Of a stretch of 9,566 nt of DNA, positions 1 through 5,873 are shown piece by piece. Under the pieces are notes generated by a model, which did not search any database, was not told where the DNA came from, and was given only the letters and a program-made list of their open reading frames with translations. A program made the position numbers and the translations under genes. The first letter of the stretch is position 1, and every line of letters starts with the position of its first letter. This DNA is from JAZGDL01 sp036477795 (GTDB lineage: Bacteria; Planctomycetota; Phycisphaerae; UBA1845): the NCBI GenBank assembly GCA_036477795.1, contig JAZGDL010000248.1, positions 1-9,566 on the forward strand, written 5' to 3'.

Positions 1-1050
1 CTGGGCGGCCTTGACACGGTCCAGCAGCGTCACGGCGGCGTCCTTGTAGGTATCCTTCTTTGTGAGCTGATCGAGACGCATCCACACCACGGCTAGCTGG
101 GCTTCGCCCGGAAGACAGCGCCAGGGCGCGGACACGCACCAATCGCGACCGTAGGCCCCGCCGATGCCGTCGTATAGCCGCCACCCGCGATACAGGGCGG
201 ACGCAGCGCGGTCGGCGCCGTCGACGAATTCCTGCCGGCCGGCGGCGGCTCCGATTTCCAGCAGGCCGCGTGTCGCATAGGCGATGGTGTGCAGACTGGC
301 GGCCTGTTCACGGGCGTTGAAGGTGTTGTTCCGGAACCATCCGCTGTGATCCTGCTGGTCCAAAACCCATTGAGCGTTTCTGACCGCTGCTTCACGAAAG
401 CGCTGCTCACCGCTGATGGCGGCCAGCTCGGCCATGGCCCAGGCGGTGCGCACGTTGTAGGCGTGGACGATCTCCGAGAACGTCGATCGTCTCCAGGCGC
501 CGTCGGCGTCCTGTTGGCTGATGAGCCAGTCGCCGGCGCGGACCGCTGCTTCAAGAAAACGGTCTTGGCCCGTCTCCGCGACGGCGCGGACCAGGCCGAA
601 GATGACCTGTCCTGTATTGAAAACGCGGGGGGAACTCAACTGGCCGAGGAACGACCCCGGAAAGGCCCCGTCGCGGGTCTGAAGGGACGAGAGCCAGCGG
701 GCCATCTCAGCGGCTCGCTCGGCGTACTCCTCGTTGTCAAATCGCCGGGCCAGGTCGTAAAATGTTGGGATAATGTATCCGGTTGTTTCCGGATAGGAGC
801 CGAGCCATCCTTCCGCGAAGGAGAACATGGCGGACACGCCGTCATCGGTTCCCACGTCGTGGGCCCGGCAAAGCCAATCCAGCGCCGCTCGAATATGCAG
901 TTCATCGTTTTGCGGCCGGCAACGCTGCTCCTGGCGTTCGTCGATGGCCCGGATTCGGCGGGCGTCGCTGCTGCACAGGGAGATGTAAGTCTCCAGTGCC
1001 GCGCTTTTGACCGATTGCAGCGTCCCAGGCATGTGGTGGGCCCTGGCCAT
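1..1050 (-). CDS. Alpha/alpha-toroid protein in polysaccharide cluster (C-terminus cut by window edge)
   Basis: An open minus-strand frame of 350 codons with no stop before the left edge, so the C-terminus is missing. Seen: three spaced segments of the form W-x3-QxxDG/SGxF/W, near residues 119-130 (RWLSSLQTRDGAF), 175-186 (WLISQQDADGAW) and 228-239 (WVLDQQDHSGWF), each following an amphipathic helix. There is also a YPETTGYIIPTFYDLA stretch at about 86-101. This hairpin periodicity is typical of alpha/alpha-toroid folds (prenyltransferase/terpene-cyclase QW-like repeats, six-hairpin glycosidases, epimerase-like barrels). No signal peptide is evident, so the product is probably cytoplasmic. 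The ATG at 1048-1050 is the first after the upstream in-frame stop at 1111-1113; the ATG at 1030-1032 is an alternative with an AGG nearby. It lies downstream of the GT4 gene on the same strand, so a role in modifying or processing the polysaccharide is inferred; the reaction is unknown. Confidence 0.8.
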   Translation of the reverse strand, partial: MARAHHMPGTLQSVKSAALETYISLCSSDARRIRAIDERQEQRCRPQNDELHIRAALDWLCRAHDVGTDDGVSAMFSFAEGWLGSYPETTGYIIPTFYDLARRFDNEEYAERAAEMARWLSSLQTRDGAFPGSFLGQLSSPRVFNTGQVIFGLVRAVAETGQDRFLEAAVRAGDWLISQQDADGAWRRSTFSEIVHAYNVRTAWAMAELAAISGEQRFREAAVRNAQWVLDQQDHSGWFRNNTFNAREQAASLHTIAYATRGLLEIGAAAGRQEFVDGADRAASALYRGWRLYDGIGGAYGRDWCVSAPWRCLPGEAQLAVVWMRLDQLTKKDTYKDAAVTLLDRVKAAQ

Positions 1051-1096
1051 CAGTGGAGAGTGATGACCGCTGGTGCGAGAATCCCTTCTCGCACCC

Positions 1097-1150
1097 GTCC
1101 CTTCGTGCCTTCACCTGTCATCTCTCTGCGACCTCTGCGTGCTCTGCGGT
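1097..1150. repeat. Degenerate period-8 and period-9 tandem repeat patch
   Basis: The gap between the glycosyltransferase stop and the toroid start holds two period-8 units (GTCCCTTC, GTGCCTTC at 1097-1112). After 11 unrelated bases come three period-9 units sharing the core CTCTGCG (1124-1132, 1133-1141, 1142-1150). The period-8 unit GTCCCTTC recurs at 2561-2592. No coding role is seen. Confidence 0.7.
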
Positions 1151-1162
1151 GAGTTATCCGGG

Positions 1163-2329
1163 TTATCGGTCACCTGAGACGTTCAATAGAGTTCCGATCG
1201 GGTTTCCAGCGGTAATTCGGGATTCTCGGCGCCGCATCGAGTTCCTTTGGGCGCGCACCGTTTTGAAGATATCGATCCAGCGGTCCACGCAGTGTTGCCA
1301 CTGGTACCTTTCAGCGACCCGCCGGCGGGCGCAAGCGCCCATTTCCCGCCGTCGTGCCGAATCGTTGAGCAAGGTGACCAGCCCGTCGGCGATCAAGTGC
1401 GGCTTACCGGGTTCGACCAACAAACCGGTGCGCCCGTGCTCCACGGATTCGCGTAGGCCCCCAACATCGGTGGCGACCACGGGAAGCTCCATCGCGGCGG
1501 CTTCTATGGCGGTAACGCAGAAGCTCTCCTTGACCGAAGTGATGGCGACGACGTCCCAGCTCGACATGATGCCGGGTAAATCTTCGTGCGGCAGAAAGTC
1601 AATCCATCGCATGGCATGACCGATGCCCAGCGACTCTGCCCGTTCTCGGCACGTTTGCCGCAGGGATCCCTCTCCGACCAGCTCGAATCTTACGTCGGGG
1701 CAGGCCACCAAGACCCGGGACGCAGCTTCGATGAACGACAGCGGCGCATAAACCGGTTCGAAGCCCTTGCAGAACCCGACCACACGTGTGGGACCGGCTT
1801 TCCAGCCGGTCAATCGACAGGCTGGAGTGAACCGCTCGGTATCCACGCCGAAGGGTAGAACGTCGATCTTCGCGGGATCGATGGCTCCATAGGCGGCTAC
1901 CTTCTCGCGGAACCAGCGACTCGGGGCCACCACGCGATCGGCACATTGAAGTAGACTTCGGCGGGCTTCGATGAGCTCAACACCAGGCGGCGGCGTGTCG
2001 GGCGGGTGGTCGACGTCGGAGCCGTACGCCTTGACCACGAGACACCCTTCGGCGGCGACTGACTCGGTGATCCCCCAGTCCGACAGGAAGTGCACGCTGA
2101 TGACATCGAAGCGGCGGAACAGATCACGCATGTACGCGGTCCATCGGCGCCGCCAGCGGTACGGATACCGCCAGCCGAACGGCGGCACCTTGAAACGCTC
2201 GAACGTGGCGCCGGGAATCGGGAACGGTTTCATCGAAAGGACGTGGACGTCGTGGCCGCGTTGAACGAAGGCCTGAACCAGCCTCTGAATGTGCACCGTG
2301 TCGGATGATCCGAGAATGGCGATTTTCAA
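1163..2329 (-). CDS. GT4-family glycosyltransferase (GT-B fold)
   Basis: A 388-residue cytoplasmic, membrane-associated-type glycosyltransferase that would add a sugar from a nucleotide-sugar donor to the growing surface polysaccharide. Seen: an N-terminal Rossmann half starting MKIAILGSSDTVHIQRL with RGHDVHVLS at 24-32; a linker after GVDTERF (161-167); and a C-terminal donor-binding half with VGEGSLR near 218-224. The GT4 E-x7-E motif is E268-SFCVTAI-E276, followed by ELPVVATDVGG (281-291) and GRTGLLVEPG (299-308). Family length is usually 350-400. The start is TTG at 2327-2329, supported by GGAGGT five bases upstream and by the correct first beta-strand. Oddity: residues about 169-181 are encoded by a REP-like repeat (see 1787-1825). 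Donor and linkage cannot be read from sequence. It lies 63 bases downstream of wzt and is probably co-transcribed. Confidence 0.9.
   Translation of the reverse strand: MKIAILGSSDTVHIQRLVQAFVQRGHDVHVLSMKPFPIPGATFERFKVPPFGWRYPYRWRRRWTAYMRDLFRRFDVISVHFLSDWGITESVAAEGCLVVKAYGSDVDHPPDTPPPGVELIEARRSLLQCADRVVAPSRWFREKVAAYGAIDPAKIDVLPFGVDTERFTPACRLTGWKAGPTRVVGFCKGFEPVYAPLSFIEAASRVLVACPDVRFELVGEGSLRQTCRERAESLGIGHAMRWIDFLPHEDLPGIMSSWDVVAITSVKESFCVTAIEAAAMELPVVATDVGGLRESVEHGRTGLLVEPGKPHLIADGLVTLLNDSARRREMGACARRRVAERYQWQHCVDRWIDIFKTVRAQRNSMRRRESRITAGNPIGTLLNVSGDR
1787..1825. repeat. REP/BIME-like palindromic element, copy A, inside the glycosyltransferase gene
   Basis: Bases 1787-1813 are identical to 4640-4666. 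They contain GTGG-type bases, then a perfect hairpin with stem GACCGGCT (1792-1799), loop TTCC and stem AGCCGGTC (1804-1811). A partial second arm, GACAGGCTGG (1816-1825), resembles the inverted form of the first arm. On the minus strand the shared 27 bases are exactly codons 173-181 of the glycosyltransferase (L-T-G-W-K-A-G-P-T), in the linker between its two Rossmann halves. Confidence 0.8.
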
Positions 2330-2334
2330 GACCG

Positions 2335-2340
2335 ACCTCC
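2335..2340 (-). promoter_or_regulatory. Strong Shine-Dalgarno fixing the TTG start of the glycosyltransferase
   Basis: On the minus strand GGAGGT sits five bases before TTG (2327-2329). No ATG or GTG lies at this position, and the protein begins with the expected first GT-B strand, so the TTG is well supported. Confidence 0.75.
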
Positions 2341-2371
2341 CCTGTGGGAAGTGAAGAGTGAAGATAAGCGT

Positions 2372-2406
2372 TCAGCCATCAGCAGTCAGCTTTCAGCGGT
2401 CAGCAG
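2372..2406 (+). repeat. Heptamer array TCAGCNN x5
   Basis: Five consecutive 7-base units share TCAGC: 2372-2378, 2379-2385, 2386-2392, 2393-2399 and 2400-2406, with the last two positions variable. The wzt stop codon (2393-2395) lies inside this array. A related array in the opposite orientation lies at 2508-2535. Confidence 0.8.
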
Positions 2407-3799
2407 TAGGATTCGCCGTGCGGACCACGGAGCTATCAACTGAGTCCTGGGCACTGACCCCTGGTTTGGAGTTGGGGTAATCAGCGACGGGGCCGATTTT
2501 TCGGTCTGGCTGACTGCTGAAAGCTGACCGCTGCACGCTTACGATTGGCGATTCCCCTTCGTCCCTCCGTCCCTTCGTCCCTCCGTCCCTTCCTCCCCCT
2601 TTCTCCTGTATCCAGGTGTGCGGTACGCACAGAAGCCCGGTCGGCAGGCCCTGGTCCTCAACGACCGACGCGAAGCGATGGTCCGTATCTGCGATCACCT
2701 TGCCGGTATCCGCGTCCCGCAGACTGGCCCGCCAATAATACTGTCCACCAGCCAAGGGCAGCGATGGTAGCGACAACGTGACTCGCCCTTCACCGGACGC
2801 TGCGTCAAAGGTTACCTGATCGCGAATCGAGGTGAAGTTCAACAGCAGCGAATCCAGCTCCCGCCGCGCGTCCACGTCGACCACCAGCCGCGGGACGGGG
2901 CGGTCCAGCCGATAGGACACCTCCACCTCAAGGGGCTCGCGCGTACCGGTGACGAGCACTTCCTGCCCCCGGGCGTTGCGGATGCAAAAACCTGTTATTC
3001 GGGCGTAACGCTCGTCGGAGTTGTCACGCATGAACCCCTCGCCGTGTTTCAACGCTGAGATGTACTCTGCCGCCGCCCCCGCGGTGTCACCGTTGAAGAT
3101 CATCCGCCCCTCATCCAGCACGATCCCACGCGAACAGAACGCCTGCATCTGATTCAGATGGTGGGTGACGAACAGCAGCAGCGTTCCGTTGTTCACCAGT
3201 TCGCGCATACGCTGGATGCAGCGCTGCCGGAAGAGGACGTCGCCGACGCTCAACACCTCGTCGACGATCAAGATGTCCGGCTCGACGTGGGCCGCCACGC
3301 TGAACCCCAGCCGGGCTTGCATGCCGGTGCTGTAGCGTTTGACGGGTGTGTCGATGAACTGTTCGACTCCGCTGAAAGCGACGATGGCATCAAGCTTGCG
3401 ATCGATTTCCGCCTTGCGCATGCCCAGGATGGAGGCGTTCATGTAGACGTTTTCCCGCCCGGTCAGATCCCCGTGGAACCCCGCCCCGACCTCGATCAAA
3501 GCCGTCAATCGCCCCCGTCTCTGCACCCGGCCCCGCTCCGGTCGCATGATGCCGGCGATGAGTTTGAGGGCCGTGCTCTTGCCCGCCCCGTTGGGGCCGA
3601 TCAGCCCGACGGCCTCGCCGGGCGATACTTCGAAGGACAGGTCCTGCAACGCCCAAAAGGACTCGTCATCACGTCCCCCAGCGGTCCGCCCCAGCAGGCG
3701 GCGAGCCCCGGCGGCGATCAGGTCTACCAGTGTGTCATGGCCGATACCGCGCCGGAACCGCTTGGACACACCCTCCAATTTCAACATTCCGTTTGGCAT
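2393..3799 (-). CDS. wzt: Wzt-type polysaccharide ABC exporter ATPase with C-terminal cargo domain
   Basis: ATP-binding subunit of an ABC exporter for O-antigen or other surface polysaccharide, acting at the inner membrane with the adjacent permease. Seen in the 468-residue product: Walker A GPNGAGKST (68-76), signature YSTGMQ (156-161), Walker B ILIVDE (176-181) followed by VLSVGD, and H-loop THH (212-214). These are the residues expected of Wzt/TagH/KpsT-like ATPases. A beta-rich region at about 265-395 fits the Wzt C-terminal polysaccharide-binding domain. The start ATG (3797-3799) shares one base with the permease stop (TAATG), implying translational coupling; an in-frame ATG at 3785-3787 is an alternative. 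Although the frame is open further upstream, that part is antisense-free overlap with the permease and is not used. Oddity: residues about 401-468 are encoded by tandem repeats and look like readthrough into intergenic DNA. Confidence 0.92.
   Translation of the reverse strand: MPNGMLKLEGVSKRFRRGIGHDTLVDLIAAGARRLLGRTAGGRDDESFWALQDLSFEVSPGEAVGLIGPNGAGKSTALKLIAGIMRPERGRVQRRGRLTALIEVGAGFHGDLTGRENVYMNASILGMRKAEIDRKLDAIVAFSGVEQFIDTPVKRYSTGMQARLGFSVAAHVEPDILIVDEVLSVGDVLFRQRCIQRMRELVNNGTLLLFVTHHLNQMQAFCSRGIVLDEGRMIFNGDTAGAAAEYISALKHGEGFMRDNSDERYARITGFCIRNARGQEVLVTGTREPLEVEVSYRLDRPVPRLVVDVDARRELDSLLLNFTSIRDQVTFDAASGEGRVTLSLPSLPLAGGQYYWRASLRDADTGKVIADTDHRFASVVEDQGLPTGLLCVPHTWIQEKGGGRDGGTKGRRDEGESPIVSVQRSAFSSQPDRKIGPVADYPNSKPGVSAQDSVDSSVVRTANPTADR
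2508..2535 (-). repeat. Inverted heptamer array (GCTGA core) x4
   Basis: Four 7-base units (2508-2514, 2515-2521, 2522-2528, 2529-2535) are the reverse complement of the TCAGCNN array at 2372-2406, with drift in the last unit. A 13-base stretch at 2516-2528 is exactly complementary to 2385-2397, so the two arrays could pair across about 120 bases. The stretch is currently read through as the C-terminal codons of wzt. Confidence 0.75.
2542..2592 (-). repeat. Composite array: period-8 then period-7 units (minus-strand order)
   Basis: On the plus strand 2561-2592 is a 16-base unit (GTCCCTCC + GTCCCTTC) repeated exactly twice, i.e. four octamers. Next to it, 2542-2555 is two heptamers, CGATTGG and CGATTCC, which on the minus strand contain AATCG. 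Read on the minus strand the order is GGGAC-containing octamers, then AATC-containing heptamers. The same order and polarity occur on the plus strand at 7419-7490. Confidence 0.75.
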
Positions 3800-4629
3800 T
3801 AGATCCGCTCGGCGAACTGAAACCCGGCCCGGTGGAAACACGCCCACCCAAACACGAGTATCAGCACGGAAAAGACCGTGGCATAGACGAAAGGGCCCAC
3901 CTCGGGAAAACGACCGTAAATCAGGCAATCCCGGTACGCCCCGATGATCGGTGTCATGGGATTCGCCGCGACCAGCCGACCCACCCACGAACCGTCGCAA
4001 CGCAACGGATACACCACGTTGGTTGCGAACATCCAGACCTGAATGGCGACGCTGAAGACCTGCCTCACGTCCCGATAGAACAGGTTGGCCATCGCCAGCA
4101 GCATGCCGATCCCGGTCATCATCATGATCTGCACCAGCACCACCGCCGGGAGAAAGAGGATCGCTGCGGTGGGCTTGAACTCCCACCCGTTAAAGAAGTG
4201 GAAATACGCGATCAAGCCGACCAGGACGAGCCCAGCCACACAGAAGTCCACCAGCGCCGCTCCGATGGTCGACAGGGGCAGGACTTCGCGCGGGAAATAG
4301 ACCTTGGTCACCAGATTCCGATTGGATACCAACGAGTTTACGCAGCCGTTCAACCCGGAGGCGAAGAAGGTCCAGGGCACCAGCCCCGCGTAAGCGAACA
4401 GGGCGTAGGGCATGTCGATGGCCATCTTGTCGATGACGTTCACCGCCCGCGTGAAAACGAACGTGAAGATGAGCATCATGCTGAGGGGCACGAAAACGGA
4501 CCACCCGATGCCCAGCAACGACTGCTTGTAGCGGATCCTCAGCTCGCGCACGGTGAGGCTGACCAGCACGTGGCGATGGCCCCACAGCTCGGTCACCGGG
4601 TGGTATGTCGCGGTATCGCACGTGGCCAC
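3799..4629 (-). CDS. wzm: Wzm-type ABC-2 polysaccharide export permease
   Basis: Integral inner-membrane partner of the ATPase encoded next, moving undecaprenyl-linked polysaccharide across the membrane. The 276-residue length is usual for the ABC-2 family. Seen: an N-terminal amphipathic stretch, LTVRELRIRYKQSLLGIGW (25-43), typical of this family, then about six hydrophobic segments: near 43-60, 74-94, 119-143, 155-180, 191-208 and 246-263. Other matches are the cytoplasmic-loop motif FYRDVRQ (184-190) and the C-terminal NPMTPIIGAYRD (223-234). The start is GTG (4627-4629), supported by AGGAG six bases upstream; no ATG is available there. It is the first gene of the minus-strand block, so its promoter should lie in 4630-5075. 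A REP-like element begins at the edge of the Shine-Dalgarno. Homologues carry many names (RfbD, TagG, KpsM); the exported polymer cannot be identified. Confidence 0.92.
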   Translation of the reverse strand: MATCDTATYHPVTELWGHRHVLVSLTVRELRIRYKQSLLGIGWSVFVPLSMMLIFTFVFTRAVNVIDKMAIDMPYALFAYAGLVPWTFFASGLNGCVNSLVSNRNLVTKVYFPREVLPLSTIGAALVDFCVAGLVLVGLIAYFHFFNGWEFKPTAAILFLPAVVLVQIMMMTGIGMLLAMANLFYRDVRQVFSVAIQVWMFATNVVYPLRCDGSWVGRLVAANPMTPIIGAYRDCLIYGRFPEVGPFVYATVFSVLILVFGWACFHRAGFQFAERI

Positions 4630-4635
4630 GGATCG

Positions 4636-4640
4636 CTCCT
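4636..4640 (-). promoter_or_regulatory. Shine-Dalgarno of wzm, abutting the REP-like element
   Basis: AGGAG on the minus strand lies six bases before the GTG start at 4627-4629. Base 4640 is also the first base of the repeat shared with 1787-1813, so the element inserted at, or contributed the edge of, the ribosome site. Confidence 0.6.
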
Positions 4641-4692
4641 GTGGGACCGGCTTTCCAGCCGGTCAAGTGAAAGACTGGAAAGCCTGTCCAAC
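4640..4692. repeat. REP/BIME-like palindromic element, copy B, upstream of wzm
   Basis: The left arm is a perfect hairpin with stem GACCGGCT (4645-4652), loop TTCC and stem AGCCGGTC (4657-4664), preceded by GTGG. The right arm is an imperfect hairpin (4672-4685, loop GGAA) followed by a GTCCAAC-type end. Read on the other strand, the right arm resembles the left arm, giving the inverted-pair layout of a BIME. It is identical to copy A over 4640-4666. It falls in the predicted leader of the wzm transcript, so it could form an RNA hairpin there. Confidence 0.75.
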
Positions 4693-4727
4693 ATAGGGTG
4701 CAGCGCAAGACCTCGGCGCCCCGACTT

Positions 4728-4749
4728 GGACCGCCTGTCCCTGCGGTCC
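4728..4749. other. Stem-loop in the wzm leader region
   Basis: Perfect 7-base inverted repeat GGACCGC (4728-4734) / GCGGTCC (4743-4749) with an 8-base loop. On the plus strand it is followed by TGTTTT, but no plus-strand gene ends here, so a terminator role is doubtful. As part of a minus-strand leader it could be a regulatory hairpin. Confidence 0.35.
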
Positions 4750-4918
4750 TGTTTTCGGACGTATGCGGGGCTCTCTTTCGCTCTTTCGTAACCGTTCAGC
4801 CGTACATCCCTCAGTTTTCGCAGAATGCAGAGATTATTGGACTCTTGGCAAACCCCGCGCTGGCGCTTGGTGCTCGGAAGAGCCTGCGTTGACTTACCAT
4901 GTTTTCTGCTTTTCTGCG

Positions 4919-4930
4919 TATATTATATGT
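4919..4930. promoter_or_regulatory. AT-rich core, candidate promoter element in the divergent region
   Basis: Minus strand 4927-4922 reads a perfect TATAAT pointing toward wzm, about 290 bases from its start; no good -35 box is seen 15-18 bases upstream of it. The plus strand reads TATATT/TATTAT, with TTGACT at 4889-4894, but the spacing of about 24 bases is too long for sigma-70. It is the clearest AT-rich spot in the gap, so it is reported only as a candidate. Confidence 0.25.
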
Positions 4931-5075
4931 GGGTTTCAAGCAGATCGTTTTGGGTGAGCGGCTTCGATTACGGCTGTTCGACTCTTCCCGGTACGAGGAT
5001 GCCGACTATACTTTCGCAAAGAAGCCAAAGAGGCGAACGGTTGCGTTGGCCGGCCGCCGCATGGAGCAGACCATC

Positions 5076-5861
5076 ATGGACGACCTGCGAGGCAAGCGGG
5101 CCATCGTATCGGGGAGCACGCAGGGGATCGGACGGGCCTGCGCTCTGGAGATAGCACGGCGCGGCGCGGCCGTCACGCTGGTGGCGCGGGATGCATCGGC
5201 GTTGGAACGTGTGACGGGGGAATTGTCGACGGACCATGGAGGGGAGCATGCGTGGGTCTGTGCCGATTTCCAAGACGTCGACGAACTGGCGACGAAGATC
5301 AAGGCCCATGTCGAGTCGGTCGGCACCGTGCACATTCTGGTGAACAACACCGGCGGGCCGCCCAGTGGGCCTATCATCGAGGCGGACCCGTCGGAATTCG
5401 CTCAGGCCTTTTCCAACCACGTGCTATGCAATCAGGTGGTGCTGGGGGCTGTGCTGCCCGGGATGAAGGAGGCCGGCTTCGGGCGAATCGTGAACATCGT
5501 GTCGACGTCGGTGCTGATGCCGCTCCACGGGCTGGGAGTGTCGAACACCATCCGGGCGGCGGTGGCCAATTGGGCCAAAACGGTGGCCAGTGAGGTGGCT
5601 TCGTTCGGCATAACGGTCAACAACGTGCTCCCGGGGTTCACGGACACTGCCCGTCTGCAGTCGTTGTTTGAAGCAAAGGCCAAGCGAACCGGCAGCAGCG
5701 CAGCCGAGGTCCGCCGCCAGGCCATCGCGGGCATTCCCGCGGGCAGGCTAGCCGATCCCGCGGAGATAGCAGCCGTGGTGGGTTTTCTGGTATCTCCGGC
5801 AGCCGCTTACATCTCAGGCGTGAACCTGCCGGTAGACGGCGCGCGCCTGGCGGCGCAATAG
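5076..5861 (+). CDS. SDR-family oxidoreductase, FabG-like, lacking the catalytic Tyr/Lys pair
   Basis: A 261-residue short-chain dehydrogenase/reductase fold protein, presumably cytoplasmic and NAD(P)-binding. Seen: dinucleotide motif G13-STQ-GIG19, NNTGGPP at 90-96 in place of the usual NNAG, and a serine-bearing strand VNIVSTS at 139-145. Where classical SDRs have Y-x3-K this protein has S156-NTI-R160 within GLGVSNTIRAAVANWAKT. VNNVLPGFTDTARL (181-194) and the SGVNLPVDG end (247-255) match FabG-type SDRs. The GGPP plus SNT-x-R combination suggests a recognised atypical SDR subgroup rather than a damaged gene, but the substrate is unknown. The start ATG 5076 has GGAG nine bases upstream and gives the normal SDR length; the ATGs at 5061 and 4899 are in frame but less supported. 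It converges on the AAA+ gene with only 12 bases between stops and no visible terminator. Confidence 0.88.
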   Translation: MDDLRGKRAIVSGSTQGIGRACALEIARRGAAVTLVARDASALERVTGELSTDHGGEHAWVCADFQDVDELATKIKAHVESVGTVHILVNNTGGPPSGPIIEADPSEFAQAFSNHVLCNQVVLGAVLPGMKEAGFGRIVNIVSTSVLMPLHGLGVSNTIRAAVANWAKTVASEVASFGITVNNVLPGFTDTARLQSLFEAKAKRTGSSAAEVRRQAIAGIPAGRLADPAEIAAVVGFLVSPAAAYISGVNLPVDGARLAAQ

Positions 5862-5873
5862 GCGGGGGACCGG

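Larger units (their letters stand above)
4630..5075. other. Divergent intergenic region between wzm and the reductase gene
   Basis: This 446-base gap separates genes transcribed outward in both directions. It holds the wzm ribosome site (4636-4640), a REP-like element (4640-4692), a hairpin (4728-4749) and an AT-rich core (4919-4930). The reductase frame stays open back to an ATG at 4899, but that extension (54 codons to the next ATG) has no family similarity that I recognise and precedes the SDR fold. The remaining sequence shows no convincing gene. Confidence 0.6.

Noticed and set aside
289..1152. A 287-codon open frame on the plus strand
   Set aside because: It lies antisense to the toroid gene, whose minus-strand frame has coherent repeat motifs and continues unbroken to the window edge; the plus-strand translation has no recognisable fold.
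3800..4186. Upstream extension of the wzt frame
   Set aside because: It overlaps wzm out of frame, has no ATPase homology, and the TAATG overlap at 3797-3801 explains the real start.
4728..4755. Rho-independent terminator on the plus strand
   Set aside because: The hairpin is followed by TGTTTT, but no plus-strand gene ends upstream and the T run is interrupted, so it was kept only as a stem-loop.
3730..4791. A 353-codon open frame on the plus strand
   Set aside because: It is the complement of the wzm permease gene; its His/Gln/Asp-rich translation is typical of a reversed membrane-protein reading.
4899..5075. N-terminal extension of the SDR from ATG 4899
   Set aside because: It would add 59 residues ahead of a normal SDR start, runs through the AT-rich core, and lacks a ribosome site; ATG 5076 has GGAG at good spacing.
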